Below are positions 33,070 through 44,496 of a DNA stretch of 64,000 nt, in pieces. A program made the translations under genes and the position numbers. The stretch is from Dryocosmus kuriphilus (taxonomy: Eukaryota; Arthropoda; Insecta; Hymenoptera; Cynipidae). Numbering within the stretch: position 1 is the first letter of the stretch; each line of letters starts with the position of its first letter. The notes beneath the pieces were generated by a model. The model ran no database searches. It saw only the letters and a program-made list of their open reading frames with translations, and was not told where the DNA came from. The DNA lies in assembly GCA_038277395.1 (NCBI GenBank), contig CM076190.1, positions 191,396,001 to 191,460,000 of the forward strand. Direction: 5' to 3'.

Positions 33070-34013
33070 TCACGCCTTTTGATCATACCGTTCATCTGCA
33101 CGCTGTTTCACCTTGATCATATTTGCCGCGGCGGTCTTTCGTATTTCATTTAATGTAGTGATCAAACCTTTCAGATACGAGCCGTAGGTTTCGGGACGCT
33201 CATCGGATAGGAAGGCACATGTTAAATGCGCAATCCGGCCGTAAACCCATTCGTATAGTGTACAGTTTGTCGCCTCATGCACCGAGGTGTTGTAGGAGGA
33301 ACATAGCGAATGGTAATAATCGGTCCCAGTCATCGTAATCAATGGTGTAATTTTTAATGTAGTCTGTTTAAAATACGTAGCTACGCTCTAGCGAGCCGTT
33401 TGTTTGCGGGCGGTAACCTGAAGTTGTTAGTTGTATGATGTCGAAAACTTTTTCAAGATTCCGCATTGATTAACTGATGAAACTACAACTTTGGTCAGTC
33501 AGAACGTAACGCGGAGACGCGAAATGAGAAATAAGGTGAGCTGCTACGGTATCGGCGATGGTGGTCGTGTTCTAATCTGGAATTGGCACTGCAAGACAAA
33601 GTTTACTAAAAAGAACCTGCATTGTCAAAATGTATCGATATCCACTTGGAGTGGTTAAAAGCTTGCCCACTGTGTCCAGTGATACCTTATCAAGTCTCAT
33701 AACGATATGTCTGTTATAACCAGCGGTTCCCGTGTTTCTGCTCGGAATAGTTTATTTTCGAAACAACTCTTACGTACACGGATGTACTTGGTGATATCTT
33801 GACGCATGCGCGGCCAGGTGAAGCGTTCCTCAATTCATCTATGCTTCCTAATGACACATTTATGCCCACCCATAAGACTGTCGTGGTATTCAGCAAGTAT
33901 TTTACTGCGCATCTCCTCAGGGGGCACTTCCAGTTTTCCGTGACGTAGGTGAATTTCATTTCACCATCCCGGGATAATTCGTTCATTAATCCTTCCATTT
34001 TTTTTGGAAGCAT
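33070..34013 (-). pseudogene. Integrase of gypsy element C
   Basis: Fragments in several frames: zinc-finger region AEYHDSLMGGHK (~33900-33870) and FTWPRMRQDITKYI (~33825-33790); the core segment YILTMQVLFSKL (~33640), which lacks the Asp usually found after TMQ; then SPRYVLTDQSCSF (~33515-33480) with the second Asp; then YRPQTNGSLERS (~33415-33380) with the Glu; and finally SYNTSVHEATN in the frame 33342-33070. Order and spacing fit a Ty3/gypsy integrase, closely related to that of element A. Confidence 0.75.
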
Positions 34014-34049
34014 GTTCCTACCAAATCACTAGAAATTTCATTCGACAGG

Positions 34050-35100
34050 TTTTGCGGTTGTCACATTTGGCGCTCAGTGGAGGTTAGCTAGGCCCACGAT
34101 AACGTTTTTCCATTTAGTTTCATCGAACTGATTTCATTTCACTACTAAACAATAAACGTTGTGGGGTCCTCGCAGCGTTACCAGTATTTGACCCACTTGG
34201 GGTCGTTTGTGCTTGAGGTTTTGGACATTAGGGACTCCTTGGCTACCATTTATTTAAAAATATGTTTAGTCGGCTCGCAATCATTCGAGATAAATAGAGC
34301 GTAATTATCTCTGCGATAGGTCGGTGGTTCTGTCCATTGATGGACTACCGTAGTCCAGACGGTTTCTGACTTCCCTGACTAAGTCTTTCTTGTTTTGTCT
34401 GAAGAATTTGCTTCTGCATCTGGCGACGGTGAGTCTATGTCGGGCATTTCTACATTAAATAATTGTGATTGGATGGGGAAATTCTGAGATAGATTCAAAC
34501 AATTCCCTAAGTTATTTGTCTCTTGGAGCGGACACGGTCGAATTGTTACCTTATCTAGAGCTGAGCTATTGTATCTCTGGGTTCTATGAACATTGAAGTA
34601 AGGGTTGTATTTGACCGTCAGGGCAGCAGTCCTAGAGTAGTCGGAAACAAAGGTTTTCGCTGTTGACTAACAATAGGGGAATCATCTTTATCTTATATAT
34701 CATTGAAGTGGACGTCACTTCTCCTGACTCTTCCCAGTCGGTTCCGGTGAAGCCTGATCCGGAGGCAGGGGAAGTTCATTTTAGTTTCCGTTTGTTGATT
34801 CGTTTGTGAACACTTTATTCGGAGCTTGAATTTCTTCAATGTTCTTGCTATAGCATTTTAGAAAGTTATCTCTTCTATTAGAGAGTTAGTCATTGTCAAA
34901 CTCTCCACCGGGATCGATGGCGTCTAGGTATTTTCTAAGCTCAGGGTCGACTTCCCCCTCAGAAATTGCTGTAGGGGGCAAGTAGCTATCCCAGTACCAC
35001 GATTGTTGAGCAGTTTTAGTATTATTTTCTATAAAGAAAATGCGTGGGCCTGATAGAAGTAGTCCTCCTTTAAAACGAGGCCCTGGTGGAATGAACCCTG
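34050..35100 (-). other. Spacer between RNase H1-like domain and integrase, element C
   Basis: Broken frames with no identified domain. On the minus strand near 34220-34070 one can read VGQILVTLRGPHNVYCLVVK and KWKNVIVGLANLH, ordinary-looking protein that probably belongs to the polyprotein just before integrase. Confidence 0.4.
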
Positions 35101-35109
35101 GGAATTTTC

Positions 35110-35575
35110 AAAGTCTGGATCAGGTCTATCTGCTCCTGCTATAGCTAGGTGTTCAGCTATTTCGTTGTCTAATGTACCCTTCTAGCTTGGAACATGTGCC
35201 CGTTCGACGTTTAAGGGACCGGTAGCCACCCTCAGTTTTTCGAATTCCATTTTATTGATAACAGGCTTTACTTCTGCAGTTTTCCACCCATTCTCCTCTC
35301 ATTTAGGAATCAATTTAGTAGCGATGTCTATCAGGAATTGGGAATCGATATGGAAACGCAGGTTTCTTTATAAGCCTCATTGGCGGCCAATGCGGCAGCC
35401 TGAATCTCTGCGGAATTGTTCGTTTGACGGCCTTGGGCCCTTTGTGATGCATTTGAAGGGTGATCCTTTCCAAAACAAACCCCGATTCCAGATTTGCATT
35501 CCCCTGGAGGGTAATGGCAATAGGTATCATCAATAGAAAAATCTACAGCATTTTCTTCAGCCTCTAGAGCATGTG
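35110..35575 (-). pseudogene. Second RNase H (cellular RNase H1 type) in gypsy element C
   Basis: On the minus strand the sequence reads AVDFSIDDTYCHYPP, then GIGVCFGKDHPSN, GRQTNNSAEIQAA, IDSQFLID (after a frameshift near 35350), NGWKTAEVKPVIN and DNEIAEHLAIAGA. These are the RNase H1 blocks in the correct order: first Asp region, GVxFG, the TNNxAEI block with the catalytic Glu, the DSQ block with the catalytic Asp, and the last block, where the usual Asp is Glu. This domain is distinct from the gypsy RNase H at 36.4-36.9 kb and lies between it and integrase. Two stops and one frameshift break it. It could be a polyprotein domain or a captured host gene fragment; position and strand favour the first. 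Confidence 0.65.
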
Positions 35576-35599
35576 ATCCAGCTCACGGGAAAGCTGAAG

Positions 35600-36390
35600 C
35601 TTCGCCTATACACAGAGGCTTAGCCTTCTGCGACGAAATTTCGGGTGCTACTTCCGGAAAAGCACTATGATCTGCCCTGAATACATGAGCATCCGAATCG
35701 TCATCCGAGGATACATAATTCGATGAAGTTTCGCTAGTCTATTCTCTACTATAATTGGAGGCTTTGAGAGTTTCGCGCACCTGCGTCTTTCATTTTTGTA
35801 ACCTGTAAGCGACGGTGATTCTACTTAGATTCGAGCCTCGTGCAGTCTTAACGACAGGCCTGTAAGATTCATCTGGGTCCGTCGGGAGGTGTGATTTCGG
35901 GGGCCCTCCTCAAACTTTAACTTTAAATTTCATAGGCAGAAACTTGGGAAGTTCGGTCGCTAACTTTTTCGATATCATGTTTAAAACTCCTGATTCTTTG
36001 AAAGATACAGTTCGTTTTTTCAATACTTTAGGCGCGGAAGTAGCTGCCATCGTCGGAGCTGACCGTCTACCTCCAGCAATCCCTTCCGTCAAGGACATTT
36101 TCGCCCTTGGAAAAGCTTTGGGTGCGTGTTCTTTATCTACTGCTTTGTCGGATTTCTGGAGAGTCCCTTGTCAGCGTGTCAGTGGTAATACCTATTGAGA
36201 TCTATCATGGATGAAAAAGGCTCTTGCGGTATTGCTTTCCTTTTTCGGATTCTTCGATTCCTTATCACATTTCGTTCCCGTGCCACTAGTTGCATATAAC
36301 TCTTCCCAACCTTCCGGATTTCCGGACACGGCTTCCGCTCCTCGACTAAGTTTACCTTTCTTGTACTCCTGCGTGATCAGTTAATATTTG
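35600..36390 (-). pseudogene. Linker between the two RNase H domains, element C
   Basis: A low-complexity, charged region read in broken frames on the minus strand (for example SSDDDSDAHVFRADHS near 35680-35725, and the 62-residue frame 36098-35910). No domain recognised; a disordered tether is the simplest view. Confidence 0.4.
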
Positions 36391-36401
36391 AGGCGAATAC
36401 G

Positions 36402-37502
36402 TCAACGCATCAACCTTGATCCCGGCCTTGATATGTAACTTATCCAATGCATGGACTCATTGTCACAGGCCAGTACAAACGTTCTTTCGTAAAAGTGCGG
36501 GCGGAATCTTGGAACGGCGTAAGCAATGGCCAAACATACCTTTTCAGTTCTGAAATAGCGTTGTTTGCACGGGTTCATTATTCTAGAGCACAAAGCGATA
36601 GCCATATGCATGCCTTCCTTTCCACGTATTATGACAGCGCCTATGGCGTAGTCAGAACTATCGGTTGTGAGTTTAAAAGGTTTCGAGAAATCTGGGTACT
36701 GCAGGATTGGTTCGTTACACAGATATTCCCTTAAGGTTTTCAAAACTTTCTCCTTGGTCGTGTCCCCTATTTCCATTTTCCATTTTTCTTGAGGGGATCG
36801 GCTAAATATTTCGAAATTTTGGCATAATCCTGGATGAACCTTCGGTAATTGACCCTTCACACCAAGGAACTCCCTAACAGACCGAACCTTTTTGGGATGA
36901 GGGAAGTTTTTTACAGCGCTTATTTTAGCTAAGTTTGGCTGCACGCCATGCCAAGTGATAATATATCCTAGATAAGCCACCTCCGTTTGTAAGAAGTCAT
37001 ACTCATCAGGCTGAAGCTTGAGATTAGCGTTTCTTCGATGAGTGAGAAGACGTCGAGGTTTAATGTCGTGTCCCTCGAGGGTTTTTGAATAGAAGACGAT
37101 GTGTAACTACACAAGGACCTCATTCCCATGCATAACCTTCAGCACCGTGTTCATCAGTCATTGAAACGTTTCCGGCGTATTTATGATGCCCATAAGAATT
37201 CGGAAATATTGAAGGTCACCTCGCGGGGTAGAAAAAGTCATTTTAGCACGACATCGGGGTGAGTTTCCGCTCGGTGGTACGCGCTGGCTAAATCAAACAC
37301 CGAAAAGTATTTGCGCGTTACCAAACTGGTCCCAGATGTCAGTTATATTTGGTAATGTATAGTTGTACGCGTTTATCTTTTCATTAAGTTCTCGGTAGTC
37401 AATTACGACTCCAATCTTCCTTTCTCCGGATCCGTCCATTCTTCTCGGAATTAGCAGTAAAGGGGAGTTATAGGAGCACTCGGAATCTCCGATGACTTCC
37501 AT
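36402..37502 (-). pseudogene. RT and RNase H of gypsy element C
   Basis: The RT start SPLLLIPRRMDGSG and VVIDYRELNEKI lie at 37460-37370, then FSVFDLASAYHRAETHPD (~37300-37240). The YxDD box near 37110 is destroyed (a stop followed by LHI), though the next block YSKTLEGHD is clear. The frame 36980-36402 (192 residues) carries LGYIITWHGVQPN, the thumb, and the RNase H blocks LTTDSSDYAIGAV, RTEKVCLAI and LACDNE. RNase H looks intact; RT is dead. Confidence 0.8.
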
Positions 37503-37949
37503 TTTGCGCTGCTTCTCGATTGCTAGAATTATTTACATAGTATCGTGGGGATAATGACGATAGGGATTCCTGTTGATGACATCTTCATCGAGGGTAGGCA
37601 CCCTATGCTGGACAAATTGAGTAGCAGTGTGTAATACTCGAATGGTATGATTTCCTGCGGAGGAATTTCAATAGCACTGTCTGTGTCAGTAGTTTTTGTT
37701 GTTAATACTCGGCATTTCCCGTCTTGATATTTAACAGCTGCCTCTCCTGTATATAATCCCTCTGCGGTTTTAACCATAGGTGTAATAACCCTCCGAGATA
37801 TTGGGATTGAGTTTCGCTATCAGTGTCGGCTGCCTGGTTCTGGCCCTGATCAGCATAATAAGAGAAAAGGGTTTGATTTGTGATTGCAATGACTTTTTTG
37901 CGTCTTGGGATTCCGTATCTATAAAATAATTCGGAGAAATTGTTTCTGA

Positions 37950-38306
37950 AGCAGTAACGAGTGCGTTGTGTCAAAAGGAGAGTTGAGCCTGCTTCCGTCG
38001 TAAATAGGGTATACCTAGTACGCCGTCGGAAGTTATTGGGAAAGAATTATTCACTACGTGAAATTAGACCTGAACCTTTTACAGGGTAACACTGATAGTT
38101 CCTAGCATATTTACGGGATGCTTCGTAATTCCGTAAATAGTCATGGAGTCGCTGGGTTCTACTTCTAGCTCGCCAAGTATAGCCTTGAGCTTGAGGAGGT
38201 ATACCCCCGAGCCTGGATCCATGAAGAGAGTAATATCTGGGCTCCGGAAATGTGGTGCAGACTTCGCAATAACAGGGGAGTGTACCAAAAGTTTCGTTTC
38301 TGACAC
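37950..38306 (-). pseudogene. Retropepsin of gypsy element C
   Basis: The frame 38306-38079 reads TLFMDPGSGVYLLKLKAI, a retropepsin active site with Pro in place of Thr after Asp, followed by ITKHPVNMLGTISV. The typical DGVLGIPYLRRK follows near 38020-37985 in another frame. No gag lies upstream. Confidence 0.7.
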
Positions 38307-38326
38307 TTTCCCGGTTCACACCTACC

Positions 38327-38518
38327 TTCAGACTGAAGATGCTATAGTTGCAGTTAGCTTACCAACTCGGAGGATAGGTTTCACAAAATCGAACAACAGT
38401 CTACCGAAACCAAAAAGAAACTATACGCCTTCAGAATTTATTTTTAACATGCTAAAAAATAAATGCTACACTTGTTATTTGTACCTAACACTACCACCTC
38501 TATTTCTTTAATTACAAA
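38327..38518 (-). repeat. LTR-like direct repeat, right copy (gypsy element C)
   Basis: Partner of 29931-30124. It abuts the protease coding part, so the expected PBS and gag are missing on this side. Confidence 0.55.
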
Positions 38519-38874
38519 CAGGATAGACTCATTCGGCTTCAGCCATTTGGTGCTATTTTTATGAACTTTCGACAAAAATCAAGATTTTTCAAACCAAATC
38601 ATCTAAGATAGATGCCTTTCATAAGCCCAGTGCGGAAATGGACTTTTTTGACATTAGATTTACAAAAGAGAGATTCGGGATTCCATAACACAACCTACAA
38701 TTATTGAAACTTTTACGTTTTTCTAAAGGGACTGACGATTTTGGTTGAAAATGTTTCATTGAATCGAAAATTCCCTAAAAGAACGTCAAATGGCTTAAAC
38801 TTACAAGTACGAAAGTAAAATTGTGTTTGTTGAAGATATTCGTTAATAAAATATCTCTATTTTTCTTCTTTCAG

Positions 38875-38907
38875 AACCACCGCCGCCGCCACCAAGGACT
38901 CCTGCAA
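38875..38907 (+). CDS. Candidate microexon 3 (33 nt)
   Basis: Acceptor TTTTTCTTCTTTCAG, donor GTACTT. In the shared phase it encodes PPPPPPRTPA. It is one codon longer than microexons 1, 2 and 4 and forms a type with microexon 5 (both begin AACCAC and contain CCAAGGA). Flanking intron sequence (AATGGCTTAAACTTACAAGT upstream; TTAATGAAACCCC downstream) is shared with the others. Confidence 0.5.
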
Positions 38908-40185
38908 GTACTTAAAAAATTAATTAAATTAAAATATAAAATAGACAGTAATTAGTTAATAAAATACTCATAAATATAGGACTTAAAACTTTGATGACTG
39001 TAATGAGCGACAATAATAATATGACTAAATTAATGAAACCCCAAAAAAGACATGTCTTTGGTTGGAAACATTTCTTTTTACTTTAAGTCAAATTTCACAT
39101 TTTGATTTGAGAATTCACCATATTCAGTTGAAAACTCTTTTTCATTGAAAATGCGCTTTTTTGTTTTTTTGTACCTTAAAATATTCTTTTCGGTTAGAAT
39201 TTTAACCATCTTTGTTTGAAGATCATGGATTTTTTTTTATAAATTAATCTCTTGTCAGAAAGTCGCGTTTTTTGGCTCAAAGCTCAACTACAGCTCGTTC
39301 AAAGGTAATCTTTTTTTTTATTAAAAATTTAGCTGTTTCATTTATTTTTTAGAAATCTTTTTTTTTGGGAATTTCAAATATTTAAGTTTTGAAACTCACC
39401 GATTTTTCTAAGGATTAATCTTTCTTAAAGAGTTATTTTTTTTCGGTTGGAAATTCAACTATTTATGGTTCAAAATTAATGTTTCTTGTCGAAAATTCAG
39501 CTTTTTTTTTTAATTTCCTCTCCCTTGATTGATAATAATTGAAATACTTTTTTATGATAATTTATCCTTTGACTTATGAAAAACTGAAATATTTGGTTGA
39601 CGATTCAGTAGCTAAATTTTTGTTTGAAAACTCTTTTTCTTTCATGGAAAAATTCAACCATCTTGTCGAAAATAAGTCTTTTTAGTTTTCTCTTTCCGTT
39701 TTGATTCAACTCATTTTGTTCGAAAATTGATCCTTTTTTTGCAAAATTTAGCTATAATATCTTAAAAGTGGGCAATTGTTATTAACACATTTTTTTGATC
39801 CTCTTTAAAAAGTTTGTTTATAACAATAACGACTGTTTAGTTTCCAGAATATTTGTTTACTGGCTTCGCTGCTGGCTGAAATATTGCACTTTCAACAAAA
39901 TAATTATGTTTTCAAGCAATAATAGTTCAATTTTTAGAAAGTTAATTTTGAACGCAACAGTTTCGTTTCTAAATTAAAACACCAGTTTTTAAGAAAACAG
40001 TTGAATTTTCACGCAAGAAAGGTAAACTTTTGCCAAAAAGAGCAGATGATTTGGTAAAGAGATATTAATTTTGGGGCGAAAATTCCCTAACATAACCTCA
40101 ATGGCTTAAACTTACAAGTACGAAAGTACAATTGGGTTTGTTGAAAAAATTTGTTAATAAAAAATTGTCATTTTTTTTCTTTCAG

Positions 40186-40215
40186 GATCAACTTCCCGAA
40201 TAAGGCGGAGGAGAG
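40186..40215 (+). CDS. Candidate microexon 4 (30 nt)
   Basis: Acceptor TTTTTTTTCTTTCAG, donor GTAATT. In the shared phase it encodes STSRIRRRR. The frame-0 reading contains a stop (TAA), which helps fix the phase for the whole array. It lies 1311 bp after microexon 3 in a further copy of the unit. Confidence 0.5.
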
Positions 40216-40795
40216 GTAATTAAAACATTATTTTTAAAAAAATATAAAATAAATATTGGTTTTAAATAAAATACTCATAAATCTAGGATTTAAAATTTTG
40301 ATGACGCTAATGAGGGGCAATAGTAAGACCAAACTAATAAAACCACATAAGAAAACACATACTTGGTTGAAAAATTTTTTTTACTTTAAGTCAACTTCTA
40401 CATGTTCATTTAAAATTTCATGACATTAAGTTGAAAACTTTTATTTATTAAAAATTCACTATTCTGTTGAAAATTAAATTTTTTAAATCAAAAATACAAA
40501 TAGGGTTTATATTGCTTTGGAAATGCCTTTTCGTGAACTTTAAGAAATTTGTTTGGTTGGAATTTTGACTTCTTTCTTGGAAAGTCATGGAATTTGTTAA
40601 GAATTAATCTTTTGTTGAAAAGTCATGTTTTTTGTTTGAAAATTCACCTATGGTCGTCCAAATGTAATCTTTTTCTTTATTCAAAATTTCGCTGTTTCAT
40701 TTTTGGATGAGAAATAATTTTTTGGGTGGAATTTCAACTATTATTCTGATTTGTTGTTGCGAATTAATATTTTTCCGAAAATTCTGCTCTTTACA

Positions 40796-41990
40796 TTCTC
40801 ATCTCAATGAGGAGGTGTCAGTTTTATGAGAAAGCTGACTTTCGTGGATTTCGTCAAATCTCGACGTTTCATGACACCGTGAATCCGGAAAACACGTTTT
40901 ACGACGATGACTGGACGTCTGTTGTTGTCGTTGTTGTCGTTATCATTGTCGTCTTTTCCCACGATAACTTTCGAATGACTAATCTGATTGGATTGCCTTT
41001 TGTCGCACTTCTTTTGTGCGTAAAACGGAAGGATGAGTTCGTTAACCAGCGATTTTTGACAGTGGTTAGGGTTTTATCCATCTCAAACTGTTTTCATTAA
41101 ATCAGAGAATCCATTTATCGGCTAAAATCTGTGAGTCACGAAAAAATAGTTCAAAGTAAGATTGTTCACCTAAAAAAAGTCTACAAGTTTTGTTTCAACC
41201 ATTTTTTGATAAAATACGCGGTTTCTGTTGTAATTGACAAAACTTTATTAAAAATCAGAAAACTCAAATTTCCTGCCAAACTATGCAAGCTACGAAAAAA
41301 ATGGTAATAAACGAAGTTGCTTACCCTGAAAAGATTTACAAATTTGCTTTCCATCATTTGTTTGAACAGACGCGTATTTTTTGAGTTATTCTTAAAACAT
41401 ATTGTAAAATCTAAAGAAAACCACTTTTCAGGAAAACTATCCAAGATATGAGAAAATATTAGAAAGCAGAATTGTTCACCTTGGAATAGCTAAAAATGTT
41501 CTGAAAACCATGTTTTAATCCAAAGCGTAGTTTATTGATGAAACGCATAATAGTTGTTTTATTAAGAAAATACACTATTATAAACGTAATGCGGAAGTTA
41601 TTAACGGTATTAAAAAATCTGCCCGCTACTTAGGCATACTTTCATCACGTTTCTCATACGCTTACCAGTCGATTAAAGAAAAGAAACCTGAATTTTTTAA
41701 TCTTTTTACATACTCAATTTTTACAATTTTACCATTTTTACATTCTCAACTCAACGACGAGGTACTAGTTTTATGTGAAAACTGACTTTCGCGGATTTCA
41801 TCAAATCTCGACGTTTAATGACTCACTGCATCCGAAAGAACATGTCTACGATGGTGTCTGTCTGTTTGTTGTCGTCGTTGTCGTCGTAGTTGTCGTCTTC
41901 GTGTCGCCTGTTAACGCGATAACTTTTTAAAAAATCATCAGGTTGAATTTCGCTTAGGCACACTTCTTCACGTTCCAGCAACAAAGGCCG
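40796..41990 (+). repeat. Hairpin-ended repeat, copies b and c
   Basis: Copy b starts at 40796 and copy c at ~41740. Both begin with TCTCA-hairpin sequence followed by AGTTTTATG, AAATCTCGACGTTT and CATGAC, and then a GTTGTCGTT-rich stretch. Copy a (27985-28500) is inverted. Between b and c, 41100-41530 holds degenerate ~140-bp repeats (ATTGTTCACCT, GAAAACCACTTTTC). The 97-residue plus frame in copy b is not supported by the other copies. Confidence 0.6.
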
Positions 41991-42220
41991 AGTTCATTAA
42001 TCAACCAAATTTAAATTTGTTTGCCGCACTTCTAAAGAATTACATACTTGCCAGACTGTGGCGGTCGCCACCCTGGTGAGGAAATTTTGTATAAAACATA
42101 AAGTATTGCATACATTTACTTAAAGATTTTTTGAGAACTTATTGAAGTTTCCCTTTAAAGGGTAATATAGTTTGTATACTTAAATTTTTATTTTATTTTT
42201 TTCATAGGCAGCAACCCAAT
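41990..42220. other. No feature recognised
   Basis: AT-rich sequence with no gene or clear repeat. Confidence 0.3.
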
Positions 42221-42686
42221 ATAATAATAATAATTATTATTATTATGATTATTATTATTATTATTATGGGCCCACCTCCTCCCACAGGTACTCATGACTC
42301 GGTACTTCGCTACCAAATACGGTCGCGAACGTGGCAAGTGCTTAGTAGATTCGTTTGTGTCAGATGCGGTTTCAAAAATTATTCTGCTTCCGCATTCATC
42401 AAATAATTAAAATAATCCTGCTCTGGACCATGGAGCATCGCAGCTTTTGCTCAGGCATATTGGCATATTGCTTATCCCAGGTGCCAAGTGGGCAAAAGCA
42501 CTCTCCGAAGAGAGAGATAGCGAGAGAAAGAAAGTCAGGGACATAACTGGGAATGGAAACCAGAGCATTCGTCAAGATTTTTTAAACCAGCATCTGAAAC
42601 AAACGACTCATGATCTCTCATGATCTCTTGCCGCAGCTCCGCATACTTCTGGATCTTCTCAGTGTATCGAAGTTCGATATTGTGGT

Positions 42687-42945
42687 TTAAGGGAACGATA
42701 ATGTCAATAATTCTGACATGTTTCTCATGTTTGTTCCACCAGAGGACCTCTGGGCGATGATGAGGAGGTGATGTTCGTTCTCTAGTACTCTTACAGGGGA
42801 GTATTTATAATAAGGCTTACGTTCCTCTAGCAAACTAAGACTCAGAGCAATCTGTTGGTGGATAATCCCTACAGCATCATTGTGTCTGCGGGAATATTCT
42901 TGCGAGGCAAGCATCGTACACCCATCAATGATGTGCTCGATTGTC
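42687..42945 (-). pseudogene. LINE RT C-terminal fragment (R4/Dong-like)
   Basis: Minus-strand residues TIEHIIDGCTMLASQEYSRR followed by HNDAVGIIHQQ and PYYKYSPVRVLENE match the conserved region after RT in R2/R4-like LINE proteins, with a Cys and His consistent with its Zn-type motif. The Asn run at the start of the frame is the (ATT)n microsatellite of the neighbouring insertion. Confidence 0.65.
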
Positions 42946-43248
42946 TCATTATTATTATTATTATTATTATTTTGGCCCATCTCCTCCCACAGGTACTCAT
43001 GACCCGGTACTTCGCTGCCAAACACGGTCGCGAACGCGGCAAGTGCTTAGTAAATTCGTTTGTGTCAGATGCGGTTTCAAAAATTATTCTGCTTCCGCAT
43101 TCGTCAAATAATTAAAATAATCCTGCTCTGGACCATGAAGCATCGCAGCTTTCGCTCAGGCGTAAAGCGATGCCTGAAGTATGAAGCGTTTTTATCAATT
43201 CAGGAAATTCACAAATGTCTCAAACAGACGCCCGAAGAACCATTGCTC

Positions 43249-43280
<32 letters not shown>
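43249..43280. repeat. Poly(T) run, ~31 bp
   Basis: An uninterrupted T run within LINE copy 2, possibly the poly(A) tail of another minus-strand insertion. Confidence 0.85.
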
Positions 43281-43283
<3 letters not shown>

Positions 43284-43510
43284 GAACAATGCTCCTTTAC
43301 AGGCAACATTATCAGAGACATTTGTCCTCAATTCCTTTTTAGTATTATAAATTTCAAGCGATATTGCTTATCTCAGGTACCAAGGGGGCAAAAGCACTCC
43401 CCAAAGAGAGAGATAGCGAGAGAAAGAAACTCAGAGACATACCTGGGAATGGAAACCAGAGCATTCGTCAAGATTTTTTTAAACCAGCATCTGAGACAAA
43501 CGACTCAATT

Positions 43511-43920
43511 AATATAATAATATTTCGAGCGGTGGACAACACACACAACTTCTCAAACGTACACGGACATACACGACACGATAGCGAACATAATAATAAC
43601 AAGAACAAAAATAAATAAAATTTACAAGACATGATAATAAAACTAAATAAAACTCTGTCAAAAAACGTTTTAGAAATATTAAAAATGCATAACGTGGGGT
43701 TGTCAACTTTAAATTGTATGTGGGATAGCCTTTTTTACAGAAGACGATTAGCCGCTATCATTGGTGACGCCCATAAAACTCCGGACGATGCGGCAGGTGT
43801 TAACCAATATCGCCTTCTGTATAAAATGTAAAAATTTCCCAGCTCCCAGGTCTTCCAAGTGCTGGATGCATCTCACGTGAACGTGCCCTGTGGAAGAGAT
43901 TACTACCGAGTGAAGTGTGA
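43511..43920. other. Unassigned repeat-rich spacer
   Basis: A CACA/ACAT-rich stretch (43530-43620) and a segment reading CATAAAACTCCGGACGATGC on the plus strand. No protein recognised; the 66-residue plus frame is too weak to call. Confidence 0.3.
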
Positions 43921-43921
43921 C

Positions 43922-43922
43922 C

Positions 43923-44001
<79 letters not shown>
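43922..44001. repeat. (TTA)n microsatellite, ~26 units
   Basis: A near-perfect TTA/ATT run that directly abuts the 3' end of the minus-strand LINE at 44.0-47.0 kb and probably forms its tail. Confidence 0.9.
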
Positions 44002-44496
44002 AGTCTAGCTTTGCGAACTTGGAAGTTCGTTGCCTCAGCTACCCAAAAACGCCTCGCATTTCTATCCTGTGCATCCTCCATCCAGTTTAAATAATCATGT
44101 CCTAGCCCCTTTAGATCGTCCCTTACGTTTTTCTCCCATCTTTTCTCGGTCTGCCTAGAGGTCTCTTACTAATCGGTTTCCCTCTTAAAACTTGAGCCAC
44201 TGTTCTTTCGTTGCCCATTCTTGCTAAATTTTCCCCCCAGCTTAATTTGCGCGCTCTCGTTATTCTGTTAATGCTTACTGAACCTTAAAGTGAATGCAGC
44301 TCATCATTATGCAGTTTTCTCCATTCACCACTCTCTTCGTACAGTTTGGGGCCATAGATTTTTCTAAGTACTTTATTTTCGAAAACTTTGAACCTGTTCT
44401 CCTCTCCTTCCGTCAGCGCCCACGTTTCGCAACCATACATGACGACCGGCAAATTATCGTTTTGTAAATTCTTACTTTGATGTTTCTAGATAAGGA

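Larger units (their letters stand above)
29931..38518 (-). mobile_element. Ty3/gypsy element C with second RNase H, LINE-invaded
   Basis: Between the ~190-bp direct repeats the minus strand reads protease (~38.3 kb), RT (~37.5-37.0), RNase H (~36.9-36.4), a linker, a cellular-type RNase H (~35.58-35.11), and integrase (~34.0-33.07). gag is not found between protease and the right repeat, so it is deleted. The 31.1-33.05 kb part is a LINE inserted in or near its 3' portion. All frames are broken. Confidence 0.65.
42221..43510 (-). mobile_element. Fragments of a (TTA)n-tailed LINE, R4/Dong-like
   Basis: Two near-identical copies of a 3' fragment lie at 42268-42600 and 42970-43505 (shared GTACTCATGAC, TCGCGAACG, TGGACCATG). 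Each is preceded on the plus strand by an (ATT)n run, i.e. ends in (TAA)n on its own strand. Copy 1 lacks ~215 bp present in copy 2; copy 2 holds a T run at 43249-43280. The second copy has entered a coding fragment: the minus frame 43025-42687 reads ETIEHIIDGCTMLASQEYSR, HNDAVGIIHQQIAL and YYKYSPVRVLENE, the C-terminal region of R4/Dong-like RT proteins. Confidence 0.6.

Noticed and set aside
40807..41100. 97-residue plus-strand gene
   Set aside because: It lies in the hairpin-ended repeat, and the other copies do not keep the frame.
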